From contig OV121087.1 of the NCBI GenBank assembly GCA_921293015.1, positions 41,092,630 to 41,156,629 of the forward strand: a stretch of 64,000 nt of DNA, read 5' to 3'. Positions 48,649-62,100 of this stretch are shown here, in pieces. A program made the position numbers and the translations under genes. This stretch comes from Phorcus lineatus (Eukaryota > Mollusca > Gastropoda > Trochida > Trochidae). Under the pieces are notes generated by a model. It worked only from the letters and a program-made list of their open reading frames with translations, searched no databases and had not been told where the DNA came from. Each line of letters opens with the position of its first letter. Position 1 is the first letter of the stretch.

Positions 48649-49626
48649 AGAATAAAAACTGTACATGTACTCAAGAAGAAAAGACAATTTGGATGAAGCC
48701 AAATATACGACTATATACTTGCTCATGGATGAAACAAATGCACCGACCTTCGTATGTAGATGTGTCATAATAGATTCCTCTAATTATAACTCAAGATAGA
48801 AATGCGAGATAATTTACCGTTGCAATGTACATCTTATTCAAGTTATAATAAAGTCCTATGATATTGTTAACAATATCGAGGTAACTGTTAGCGGTCTGTC
48901 GTTGGCTAAAGGTTATCGCAGCCATGTACTAATGAATACAATTTTATGACTTCAAATTCTTTATTCGTAAGCCACAGGTCGCTAGCATTACCTGTAAATA
49001 ATTCAATTTGGAACCTTGACCCAATGAGTTGTTAAAGCCCCATTTACCAATCGTTATCAATGATCTCATTTTAATAGAAACGTACTTACGGTTGCTAAAA
49101 ATGTCATCTGAAGGCTGATCACTGAAAAAATACAGGAACAAAATGACTGTAATGATCAGAAACCGGACAATGGCTGGCGACCGCAAATTACTCAAAACTT
49201 AATTTGGGAAAGTTATCGACAGTCAGAAGGACAGATTGGTACATGTGAAGTTTGATATGTCATTTGAAATATTATGCATGCAAGATAACTTCGACAACAA
49301 TGATGTATATTTCGAGATCTCGTATGCAGATTTTTTCCCTTTGAAATGGTGAGATGAATGTTGTATACAGGTAATATAACTCTCGATGTTATAGTGATTC
49401 CCTGAGGTTAGGAGAAATATTTTTTACCGTTAACATGAACCTTTTCATCCTAATAAGACATACATGTAAGGACAATCAATTTGAAGGGTAGTTAACAATT
49501 TGTAATTTTTCCAGCTGAAATTGGTTTAAATGTCTTTGAGTGTTAAAGCTCAAGAACGTTTACAGAGCCTATACTTTTATTCGTTGTATGGTCCAATGAC
49601 CACTAGTTCTCTATATACTGAGGTAT

Positions 49627-49675
49627 TTAGTGAGTGAGTGAGTTGGGCAATATTTCAGCCATTGGCGGCGTCTGA
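49627..49675 (+). repeat. GTGAGTGAGT-type SINE relic
   Basis: GTGAGTGAGTGAGTTGGGCA followed by ATATTTCAGCCATTGGCGGC matches the head of the same SINE-like family as at 3095. Confidence 0.5.
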
Positions 49676-49691
49676 GGTATTGTAGCATTCA

Positions 49692-49746
49692 CTCCCCACA
49701 GAGGTAGCTATAAAGGAATTTATGACGAAGCTACCTCTGTTGGGAG
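49692..49746. repeat. Palindromic hairpin element, copy 1
   Basis: CTCCCCACAGAGGTAGCT pairs with AGCTACCTCTGTTGGGAG across a 19-nt loop. The same hairpin family occurs at 62824. Confidence 0.75.
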
Positions 49747-50123
49747 AGAATGATATTGAAGTAATATTCCACATACCAACATTAAATGGATAATGATAAA
49801 AAAAATGGATAATGATATAATTTTCTAAGGAACAAGGTTCTCACATGAAACATCGCGTTATGGGACCAACCTAACGTCCAGGTACACCATATATTTGTAA
49901 AGGGTCGAGGTACTCTCATAAAGCGCATCAGATCATGTATACAGAGATCATCCATGTTTTTGCAGGAGTATTCTTTCAGATGGGTGGTTCAACCCTTGTT
50001 TAGACAGTGGCCAATAAAGATGACTTCAGTGAATAAACAAAGTGGGAATGCTGCGGTTCATGATATGATGATGATCCCACTTATACAATACTTACAAAGT
50101 ACTTGTTAGGTTACTTTCCCTTA

Positions 50124-50460
50124 AAGGGACAGTGGCACGTTTTTATAAAAAATTCTATTTCTTAAAATTTTCCCCAATAAACATTAGTTTATGTCGAATT
50201 TATTTGATCCAGAAGGTACAACATCTCATTACTCAACCTAGTCATCCGTTCTCGAAGAAAAAATCATAAAGTAGAAAGCAAAACTAATGGCAGCCATTTT
50301 TGTATGAACACTTTTAAATCATTTGAGGTAGGGAAATGGTATCCATTGCTTAACTTAAAATGTTACGTTCGGTTTACAACTGCTTCGTTGAATGAAAACA
50401 CCGTCTTGCAATTGATGGTATTTATTTTCACTTCCGTAAGATCACTTTATTTATTTTTCT
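50124..50460 (+). mobile_element. Copy of the GGGGCAGTAGCAC MITE
   Basis: Starts AAGGGACAGTGGCACG and shares GGCAGCCATTTTTGTATGAA, CATTTGAGGTAGGGAAATGG and GTCTTGCAATT with the 28466 copy. The right end is truncated or diverged. Confidence 0.55.
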
Positions 50461-51479
50461 AAAAAAGTCTTATTGCAATTATTACAATCTTAGCAAAAAA
50501 ATGGGAAAATAAGTCATGGCATTATACAATTAAAAGAGCACTCCCGCCTTGTCTTGGACTTGTACCATAAATAGAAAGGGGCGTACTGTACTATTATCAA
50601 GATCGCGCTAAATACTGTTTGAGTTAAAACATTTAAAATATGTTTCAAGTTGCGTCACAGTCAGTGAGAAGTGAGGAATTCATCACTGTCTACCTAGAAA
50701 ATGCATTTGCACGTGCGTTGTCACAGCAACTGAGCGATTGACAATCAAAGCCACTCGTAGTAACACTCGATAGAGACGTGACTTAAGGACAATAACGGAA
50801 ATTCATCCGTAGACTTAGTTATCTCCGATTGCGACTTTTAATACACTATTGATCTCTGTCTTTCTCGTTCAAGTTTTAATTTTTGCTTCCTAGGTTGATA
50901 AACAATACCGTCGGAGAGGATTAGATTTCGTAAAACAAGAGAGTCTGGAAACGTCATATAACATACGATTACGTCATGGTTTGAGGGTTCGATTTTGGCT
51001 AGAGCAAATTAAATGAGGGTTGTATACTTCAAAATTATCAGTAAGTAATTTCTAACTGATTTACAATTCTGTTCTTGATATCAGGATATTGTACCTATTT
51101 CCACCTCACGATATAATTGGATATACAACATTCCAAAAGTACTTGTATAGGAATCCGAAGATGTACCTTTAAGACAAACCTCGGATTTTTAATCTTTTGC
51201 CGAAATCTTGAGTAACGTTTCATATTTCTAACAAAAGCAAATGGTATAATCATTATCAATGTTATCATGGTTCACAATACTTTCTAAATACTATAAAAAT
51301 ATTGTTAAGAAGCCCTAATGCGATCAACAACCCTCCCCGGTTTCATGATTCATGCATCCTGGTTTGTTTAGAAATTGGTCTGAAGATACCGATGAGGTTA
51401 ACTCTCACAAAAAGAATAGTTATGCCAAATGTCGTATATATTCAGAGGGTCAACACATCTCATAACTTGATTACCTGAC

Positions 51480-51565
51480 GTACGTTCGTTTTAAAACTGC
51501 TTCTCTTGAGAAAAAATCATTGTCTTGCAATTGGAAACATTTACTTTCATTTTTGTGAGATTAAT
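51480..51565 (+). repeat. Fragment of the same MITE family
   Basis: CTTCTCTTGAGAAAAAATCA followed by TTGTCTTGCAATTGGAAACA corresponds to the right half of the 50124 copy. Confidence 0.5.
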
Positions 51566-53125
51566 TTATTCATCTCAAACACCACTATACTACCCCTTGT
51601 GTTATGTAAGTATAACATTGTTTTTCTCTTTTGGTGGTAGAACAATTATGAGATTATGAGAAGGCTACTTAGAAATATAAATGCTTGATTTTAGGATGTG
51701 ACAACAATATGGAATGCTTTTATGACCCCCTTTGTGAGTTTGGGAACTGATTCCAGTGAATATGTCTTTGAGCAGATCTAGATTTACAGGTCAATTTCAC
51801 TAATGGTCTTATCGGAACTGACATTTGACTGAGTGAGTGACTGACAGTCCGATATGTTGATTACACTGCTTTTATCTCCAGCTGTTCGCAGCTTGACTTA
51901 AACACATTCCTAGTGAGTGATTGAAAGATACCATAAATCACCCTCATGCAAATATTTACAAACAATTTAATAAAGGAAGTTGCACAAACAGAGACGTTTT
52001 TCTTGCTTTTGTCAAATGGTTAGAATTGATTTTAAAATGTTCGTTTTTGTAAATATTTATTCGATAAATTTCGCAGCACTGAAGGATTGTTTGTATCTTA
52101 GACATTCCATAAATACCATATTTGGATGGATGCAGCCTGTTTTTGATATTGTCGATAGATTGTTTTCATTAGAAATAAGAAAAGCGTTAAAGGCACTTAG
52201 AAACCCGTTTGCCCGGTAATGATTTTGTTATCGAAAACAGATGCCTTTTATTATGGGTATTATTATGGGTAGTTATTATCGTTCATTATTAAACAGTTAT
52301 AGGATTGAAGAAAAAGTTACACTTAAACTAAATATTAGAATTGATAATAGATTAAAACATGTTTTAATTGAAATGTTTATAAAATGAACTTAACGAAATA
52401 TATATCCGCTTCAAGTGTCTGCTATGAATCCGTATATGGATAAGTAACACGATTGCAACTTCCAATGGTATAGGCAAATATGAGGAGTTTTTTCACATTT
52501 AAACGTGTTTCGGTTTTTCAAATTACGACATGTAACGAATGTCATTACGAACTTTATGTGAGATTAATTAAAGCTAAGCCAAGTAATTGTTGAGTTACAA
52601 GTTACAATGTAACGAATTGAAAAGTTTATTTTTACGAATCAAAGATCGTAGTCCAATTCATATCTAGATACATCAGAGTGAAAAAACCTTTGAGAGGCAG
52701 TTTATATCCAAGTGAAAGTCCATGAAAAGAATATCAGATTATCGTTATCATTAATGGAATAACAAGGCATGACGTTCTTCATCCAGTTCCCGGAAACGAT
52801 AATGTATCCCACGTGGACATCAACCATGTGAAATTAAGTTTTTAAAATTAAAAAATCTACATGTGAAAAATATAAAAGGAAAAAATAAAACGCCCATTTT
52901 GCACCAAATTGTTTGTTTTGCAATTGGAATGAACATGATCTGATTAACGCCCCAGATAATTCCTCCGATTTCCGAGCTAGGGCCGTTTGTTCGTTCTTCC
53001 AAGTGTCTACTTGGAATTGACCAATGAGCATCGTTGGTTCAGGAAGCGCATCAGATACGCCTGCATAGCAGGTCCGTCAATACATAACTCAATGGAAGTC
53101 TGAGGATACGCACAGGTCTGTCATC

Positions 53126-56100
53126 ATGAGGCTACTGTGGAGTTTAGGCATCCTTCTGGTGCAGTTTGGATACATACAGGCATTCTTTCCAAACTCAATA
53201 TCTGATATCGATATTGGTGATGGAACATTGACTCACTATGAGATTACCGAACTAGGGATACTTAAAGCTGTGGCAGCATTCTTCGAGGCGAACCCGAGAC
53301 CAAATAGTACCATAACAAAAGGAGAGCTCACAGGAATGCCTGATATCTCACCTTATAAACTTTTTCAACGATACTATGGAGGTAATTAAAAATGCTGAAT
53401 TTTTTCAAAATCTTGATCGAATATTAATATTTACACAAACGATATTCTATGTCGAGTACACAAATTTATTTTAGCATATGTGTTGTGTTTGCATTTAATG
53501 TTTTTACATGCTTGTTTTAGAAAAATGTAGATTGCACTATCGGTGGATCTTTAGAAAAAGATATGCAATGTTTACACTCTGTAATAATCTGTTTTGTCTC
53601 ACGTGTACAGACCTATAAATATAATACTTGTTTCCTTATCATAATCATGCATAAAATCGTAAAAGAGATAGTGTTATAATGAATGACGCAGCTCCTCAAA
53701 CATGCTTCAAACACTTCTGAGGATGTGGGGGTTTATGTATAGTTACAATCCACTCTGCAGATTTAAAGCAGCGTAGTTAAACAGGCATGGTTAACATGTG
53801 GCAATATCGTAATTTTCTTTCGCGTAACAACATGTGTCTGTGTTATCCATTTGTGGATTGGCAGGTATATACGTAAATATCCGATTATTTGGGGATCGCA
53901 TGAAACATCGTCACTTGTACTTATGTGCTGGATATCTTAGTTGCAAGTCATATGAAAACTAATGCGTGTATTTCGTTCCTGAAACAGAACGTCATGCTGA
54001 CTTCTAATTTTTGAAATTTTGTAAACAAGCGTTATTGATATAAGGCTTCGAGGAAAATAAACGTTATTCCTTCTCAGTGCCTTTATATTCTCTAGATTAA
54101 ATTAGGAGCTTTTTCCTTACATCCTGATTCATTTGAACTTCGTATTTATTTTGTATCATACCGAATGTTTTCCTTCAGTGGACTCCAGGCTTTTTATACA
54201 AGACCGTCTTGATCCCATGTGTTTTTCTACCATTTGACGGTGTATGTTTCTTGACACTAAGTGGTTCTATAAAGGTCCTCTTAACAATATATTTAACAGT
54301 TTTAACGTGATTTAGGTAGATTTCTTGCTAAACAGAAGCGAAAGATTTATCAGCTTTAATGAATATTTTGATTCGTATAACTAGGTCACGCGTACAACTG
54401 TGGCGAACATTTCAAAGTGCTTTCGTGTTCACCCAATGCATTTCCCGTCATATTATTTGAAATGTGAAATAACAGGAACAACTGGTTAATTACAAGAACG
54501 TATATACATTTGAAACCACTTAGGCTACTACATATAGCATTTTATCTTAGACCTATAAGCATAATATTTAGGCTCTCATAAGCAAAATCATATGTAAATC
54601 AAGCACGTATTTAAAGTATCATTACAAATAAGACAATGTTACATGTGTTACGTCAGGTATTTCCGCACAATATGTCACATGTAATCTCTTCATACGATAT
54701 CAAATTAATGAAATATAATATTAAATTTCAATTCAGTCAAAATCAAATTCATTCAGTTTTATTGAAACATCATGACACATGCATGCTATATTCGCACAAT
54801 ATCAAACAATACCACACATCTCTCGTCACACGATATTAAACAAACAGTTAGAAATACGTGGGCTCTCTTTTCATGTAATATCCAACATACAATAGGACAC
54901 ATAGAATCTCTCTTTTAGTATGATATGAACAAGAAAATATGACACATGTAACGTCACTTTTTATACAGTATCAAACGAACATATGACATTATGATACTAA
55001 ACAAACAAGTTGACAATCTATTTTCATATGATATCAAACAAACATTATGACACATTTGATCTCTTGTGCAATACAACAAACACTATGACACATGTAATCT
55101 TTTAATGTAGGATTTCAAACATACATGCACTAAGACACATGTAATCTCTTTTCAAAGGATTCCAAAAAAGCGACATGTCACATGTAATCTCTCTTTTCAT
55201 ATGATATCAAACATTTGATATGTCGCATGTAATCTCTTTTCATAGGATTACAAATAAACGTTATAGCACATGTGAGATCTCATTCATGTATAATTTGAAA
55301 CAGACCATATGCATAATCATATGGCACATGTAGCGTTTCTTTTCATATGATATACAACAAGTGACATGTCACATGTATTCTATCTAACAATATCAACCAA
55401 ACATGATATGGCAAGTACCAAAGTGATCATATACTCAAATCTCACTTTTACTATCTTAACCAGTAATAAAAGCATCCGCTTTCAAAAAGGCACTGTACTT
55501 GTATAATCCCGAGACACATTCTTTACAAGTAATAACGAACACATGGCTAATGCTATTGCAACACATCAGCCACTGTTTTGTGACATGAGTCAACACCTGA
55601 CACACACAAGGAACATTATCACAATGTTAGATATATTAGGGACATTTGTCTGATATAAGCTTGCAGGGTTTGCTTGTTGTTACGAGTCGGATGTACTGCG
55701 AAATTGTGATGTTGAGGCTTATAGATTTTATTTCAGTTTTCTTTCTAAAACTTGAGATAAAATTGTTTATGATATTGCTATTTCTTTTTATAAAACCGGA
55801 AATTCACTTATCAAGGACATCGTTTGAATATTTATTCAATGTAAATGTCAAAGACTTTTATCTGGTTCGAGACAAAACGCGATTGTAATGGCTTGTCAAC
55901 AGGGAAAATGTCAGAGATGTTTACGCCATCATGCCTTCTTTGTAAACGTTTTCAGTAATTAAACTGTGCTGTGAGCCTGATACTTTTGGAATGTTGTGAA
56001 TTTTAATTAGAAAGAATTAGATCTCTCTTACACTTATGGTTGCTAGGTTACAAACACAAAACAAGTCCTATTCAATGATTGACTTGTACAATTTAGGGAA

Positions 56101-59100
56101 CGTGTACACAGTCTATATGTGGTGATTTTTACGGGATTACGAAAACAGAAGGTATGAATCAGCGAAGTGCAAACGATTACTTTTCTTTGAAAAGGGGACA
56201 TACGTAACTGATTAAATATTGGTGAAAGGTTCAATATATTGAAAAATATGACAGTTCCATGTAATATGAAATTTTACATTTTCATGGAATTTTTGAATTA
56301 TTCGTACATCTTAAATTTCTCCTCTCTTTACTTCTGTAGGGTTTCTATTCCCAAAGTAAGAGAGGAAACCTAAGATCACTATAACGCGTGTGGTCTTAGC
56401 TCTTTAGTTTTCTTTTAATTGGGTGTGAGAATGGGTGTGGGTTTGGTTATTTTTTTATATAGCAGATTAGATTACTTAAAAAAACGACACGTTTTAAACG
56501 TTGAAATTTCAACAAGGATTATAAAGGTTTTGCAGTTTTTCTTTTATTCTAGAATTCAAATTTTCCAAAGGTTAGAAGTGAGAGTTATCAAGAACTGCAC
56601 CTTTGTTGTCTCCATGCCGCTCCTGCCAATCTGACAACCGTAATTTTGGAAACTTCTGTAAAGCAAAATTTTCGGGTTTTTAGATTAAATGACGTGCGTG
56701 ACACATATCTCGATTTTCATATTGATACCTTGGATTATCACACAGTTTACATTTGGTGAAGACTGCAAGCCGATTGAGATGCTTTTATTTCAAGTACACG
56801 ATATTGTGTATGATGCAAGGCACAGTGAAACTTCATTATATAAGTATCTGACTCAGGAACAGCTTCCGCAGCAAAACGATTCTTTCACATGTTCTTATTT
56901 TTGGAAACAAAAAGGTTTCGATGAAATGCTTCTCTCACGGAGGAATAGAAAGGGAGGAAGGGGACACCCCTGGAAATAATAAAGAGTCAACAACAAGAGA
57001 GGACACATGTGTTAAATATCAAACACATATGGCGATATGTAGAAGAAAAACAGTTCCAAATGGAATAAGGATGTGATATCCATACTGTCATATGCATTTT
57101 GAAGAACACGGATGTGAAACCACTTAGTGACAGATGAACATGGAGCACAAGATGCTCGTGAATTAAATACAAACATCTATATAAGGAAACAAAGAGGATA
57201 GAAACGGAAGAAAAAAGAATAATTATCAATTAATGTAGGATTTCCTGTTAAATTGTCTTGAGAAAAGCGATTATATTTAAGCTTTTTTTTTGAAATGAAG
57301 AAAGATATCATCAGCTTGAGATAAACATGTTTATGATATTGTAATTTCTTTTTATAAAACCGGAAATCCACTTATCAAGGACATCTTTTGAATATTTATT
57401 CAATGTAAATGTCAAAGACTTTTATATGATTCGAGACAAAACGCGATTGTAATGGCTTGTCAACAGGGAAAATGTCAGAGATGTTTACGCCATCACGCCT
57501 TCTTTGATAACTTGACACTTTTGGAATGTTTTGAATTGTAACTAAAAGAGATTGGATTCTTCTTACACTGTTTTTTTCTAGGCAAGAAAATAAAACAAGT
57601 CCTATACAATAACTGACTTGTAAATTTTAAAGAACTTGTACCGAATATAAATGGGTTTATTTCAAGGTTATCACAATTTCTGAAAGTTCGAAGCAGGCAA
57701 GTGTAAAAGTTATAAAAAATTGATATACCGTATTGAGTAAATATTGGTAAAAGGGCACAGTTTAGTATAATGATAAATATGACACATTTCCATGTAATTT
57801 AAAATTATTGATAGCGATAGGATTGAAACTCGTGAAGTAGAAAATCATATATATTCTACTTCACTCGATGAGATATCCATGGTATTCGACGAAAAATGTC
57901 AAATGATCTATTTATTATGTTTCCCAAAACCCCGTAAATGACCCTAACTATATGAATGGAGAAGTTAAAACGCTTCGCTAGCGCGGCAGTTGCATGACGT
58001 CATTCAATAGTTTCATAACGTCATATGATTGTTGCATCATTTCACTGAGTAGAATACCATTTTTATTTCACTCAGTGAAAATACGGGTTTTATTTTCACC
58101 GATAAATGACATATTTCACCGTTCGAAATATAATAAATATAACATATTTCCATGTAATTTAAAATTATTGATAACGATAGGATTAAAATTAAGGTACCCT
58201 AACATGAGTACTCTGAAAACTTTCATATACTTAGCAGTATGACCAGATCGAGTAACATGTCAGACTAGGTGAAACAGCTTCAGCTAGCTCTGCTTCATCA
58301 CCGTTGATTCATTCATTCAGCAAGTCTATATTTGACGACATTTGAAAAGTAGAACCTGTAGAATTGAATATTACGAATGAAGGAATGGTAAATTAAGTAA
58401 GTATTTCAAAGACTAAATTTTAGTCTAAGTTTCTACATCCTTATAGGATTTTCCAATTACGCGTATAAATTAAATTTCTTCTCCTTTACTAGCTGCTTTG
58501 TTTATATATCCAAAGTAATGGGGGAAAACTAAGCGTACCATTATACGTATGGCCCTAGCTGTAAAGTTAGCTTTTGATTGTGTGAGAGACTGGATGTGTG
58601 TGGTATCTTTTGTAAAAGATTTGATTTCTTAAAAAGGACGCGTTATTTTTGCGTTTAAGAGTTTAACAGGGATTATAAAGATTTAGCAGTCGTTCCTTCA
58701 GTCTAACTTTCTCACTTTCAAAGGTTAGAATCATGATCGGTTATTGAAAACTGGATCTTTGTAGTGTCGAACGTAATTTTGGAAACTTTTATAAATCAAA
58801 CCTTAGGGGATTGAAGAGTTTAATCTTTCAATCATATAACTAGACGGGGTTTAAATGGCATGTGTGACTTCGGTTTCTGGGCACATAATATTTCTTGATT
58901 AATTCTTCTCATTGATACTTGAAAATGTTTATATTTTGCATTTTGTGATGACTGAAGGCAAGGCACAGTGAAACTTCATGATATAAGTATCAGGAACGAT
59001 TCTTTCACAACATGTTCTTTTTTTTGAAACAAAAAAGTTTGGATATAAGGAATTCTCTGACAGAGAAATAGAAAGGGGAAGTGGGGGACACCCCTGGAAA

Positions 59101-62100
59101 TAATAATAGCACAGAAGGAGTAGACACGTGTGTTAGATATTAAGCAAATATGGCGAAGCGTTGAATCAAAACAGTTCCAAATGGACTAAGGATGTGATAT
59201 CCATACTGCAAGAACACTGAGGTGAAACCACTTAGTGATAACTGAACATATATACAGCACCAGATGCTCGTGAATTAAATTTAAAAATCTATAAGGAAAC
59301 AAAAGGGAGGATAAAAACAGAAGAAAAATGAGTAATAACTTAATGGCTTGTTGTCAAGGACCGGAGTGGCTCATGGACTTCTTTACGGCTAATCCTTGTT
59401 CAACACCAATACTCTAGTAGTTAATTCTATTTTGACCTCAACATGACCTCTAGAAAAGAAAGAGCCATATCTCTGAGGTTCCTCTCTTATATTTGATAAA
59501 ATGATCGTTGAGTGAATTATTTGTTGTAAACATTTGTCAATGATCATCCGATTATAATTACTTGCAGTAAGTTCAGCAAAAACGGGCGCGGTTTATCAAT
59601 GATGGGTGATCCTCTTCACATTCCAAAATCTAATGCAAGAATTAGTAAAAAAGTTCATTCAATCAAATTTTCATTTTTTATAAAATTCTTTTCAATTACA
59701 AATTCTGGAATGTGTCATCTCACCTATATATAATGGACATTTCTTATCCTTAGTTATATGCATAAAATGGAATGTGTGCATCAAGCAGTACCTTTAAACG
59801 TTTTGATATAGACAACTCTTCCACATCTACTATCACATTTTGATCAACATTTAATTGTGAATAATATTTTAGAAAAAAAACAGACGTTGCAGAGTTGTAT
59901 GAAGAGAAGTCCACGTTAAACAGAATATCGTTTCTTTAAAACAAATACTTTGGTATTGTTTAAACAAGATAGCTCTGTTTCACTATGAAATTTGCATTGT
60001 ACCAAATCCGTACTATACTAAAAGTAAAGGTTCTTTAACACAAGAAGGGGCGTTTCCTTTCCCATCGTATGACCTTTGACATTGTATGTTAAGACTGTAA
60101 CCTTGGGTAAACACAATCTACTCTTATAAAAACAACGTGATGCTCTTTTCTAAATGTAATTGACCCATCGAATAAGCAGACTAAATAAATGCAAATATTC
60201 AAACATAAACAGTTATGACTGTCAAATTAATCCATTAACGCAGAGCGTTTCTATAAACACATCCATCTTGGGGGTTTAAACAGGATAAGTTATCGTGGAT
60301 TCTACGAGAGAAAACATATGACGTTGACTCAAATTGTTTTCCTATTTCACATCTTGATCGATTTACTAAAGTTAAAACTATCTTTTCAATCCGATTGAAA
60401 AATTCTTCTTTCAAGGTTGAATGAAATAATCTCAAAGTGCCATAAAAGACAAAAATTGTAAATTAACTCAGGAAATCAATTCGAATACATTTATGAAGAC
60501 TAAATGAATCTTATAAATACATATATATCAATACAAAGATATACATGTCTTTTTAACGATGTTAACAATTTGAAGTGTGTATTTGTGGCGTAGGTCTGTT
60601 TAGTTTTTAACCACATGAGATTTAAACGAAAAATAATGAAATCATATAAAATGAAAACTATTGTTATGCAACTCGTTTAAGTTTATCTTAATTGGTTCCG
60701 TTACTTGAAAGTAAGGTTCACGACAGCACAACACTTCAAACACTTGAAGTAAGAGCTGAGTAATTCCAGGGTGACCTCTGTTTCATAACTTTTTACTTCA
60801 GAAATTTACACTTTGGGGTTCGGGGGGTCACTTGTGAAATACAAATTTTATAAATATACAAATATTATGATTTTGTGAAACACGAAAAATTGGATCGGTG
60901 TCATGCATGTACCCGTTCGGGTAGAGACATTTCCATGTGTATTTAGCATCTCTTTAGTGCAAAGGTTTTCATGTTCTTCTCTAGGTGTGGCCTTTAAAGT
61001 GTTGAGTTTAAAGATAAACACTTCATCGGCATAAACAGCGACTGATCTGTACTGTGCACACTATCCTTCTTATAAAAACAAAACGTTATTTTGACATCGT
61101 GTGAGAGGGAATCTTAAGTTCATGTCCTATCTTCTTCATACATAGAAAAACGTGGGAAAATGATTGTTTTAAGCGACCAAAGAAAACGTCTGATGAAACT
61201 TGATCTCGGAATTTTCTTTCTGAAAGTGATAGAAGGAAATAAAAACGAAAATATTTGTAGATTTGGCGTTCCGTGGATATATTCTCTCTAATTAACAAAC
61301 TGTACACTATGACGACATAAATGTACACAAAGCGCATCATTATGTATTAAGTAATGAGTGATGGCGTCTACTAATGGCTATAGGGAATAAAGTTTCCAGT
61401 CTTTAACAAACACCTTTATGGACCAGTTTTTTAACATTCAACTGGCTTCAACCTACCATCAAATAATATAATGAGTATATTGGAGTCTCTCGAAGGTTCA
61501 TGCATGCGACGTGACGTCACACATGGCAACCGTTGGACCTGTACATTGGCACTGTTGCATGTTTATAGCTAATCATATTTACCAATTGTCATACGTCTAT
61601 TGCTGTGTTCCGGTACCCAATTTGTTTTCTAAAATTAATATGTCGAGTATACTTAGAGTGTTATGACTTGTTTTATTTACTTAAGTGTCTACGACGAATT
61701 GCATGTTTGTTTTCAAGACGTACATTTGACAAAAATAAGTATTGAATTGAGCGAAAACGTAATCTTTGTTTGCAATAAATTTCATCTCACAGGAAAGATA
61801 TCTTCATAAACTCCTATTTAATGAACTTCCCATTCAGCTAATTAGACAACTATTTACGTGTTACCTTAATGTTTCATACATTGTTCGTCTTTAACATATG
61901 GTTATATATATACTATTATTTGTTTCTTCAAATTTCTTTATCTTATTAACAATTTCTCAATTATAGCCGATGCAGCGGAATTTGGGTTTATGCAGGCCAT
62001 TGAAGAGATAGCAAGCGCTAACGAGGCTGTCGATGTTGACCATTCGCAACAGGCTGAGTGGCATTTCAACGGCGAAGCTATCCGAAATGGTAAGAGACAA

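Larger units (their letters stand above)
48649..53125. other. 3' flank of SDR paralogue and spacer; no gene seen
   Basis: AATAAA signals at about 48653 and 48850 could serve the SDR paralogue. The remainder holds only small dispersed repeats. The open frame 51980-52219 ends with a segment vaguely like a GPCR tail but has no supporting context. Confidence 0.5.

Noticed and set aside
51980-52219. 79-codon frame whose end loosely resembles a GPCR seventh helix and tail
   Set aside because: No NPxxY motif, no neighbouring exon with other helices, and no clear splice acceptor.
56689-56979. 96-codon frame with a hydrophobic N-terminus resembling a secreted peptide
   Set aside because: Broken by frameshifts in the duplicated copy at about 58870-59100, and no homology recognised.
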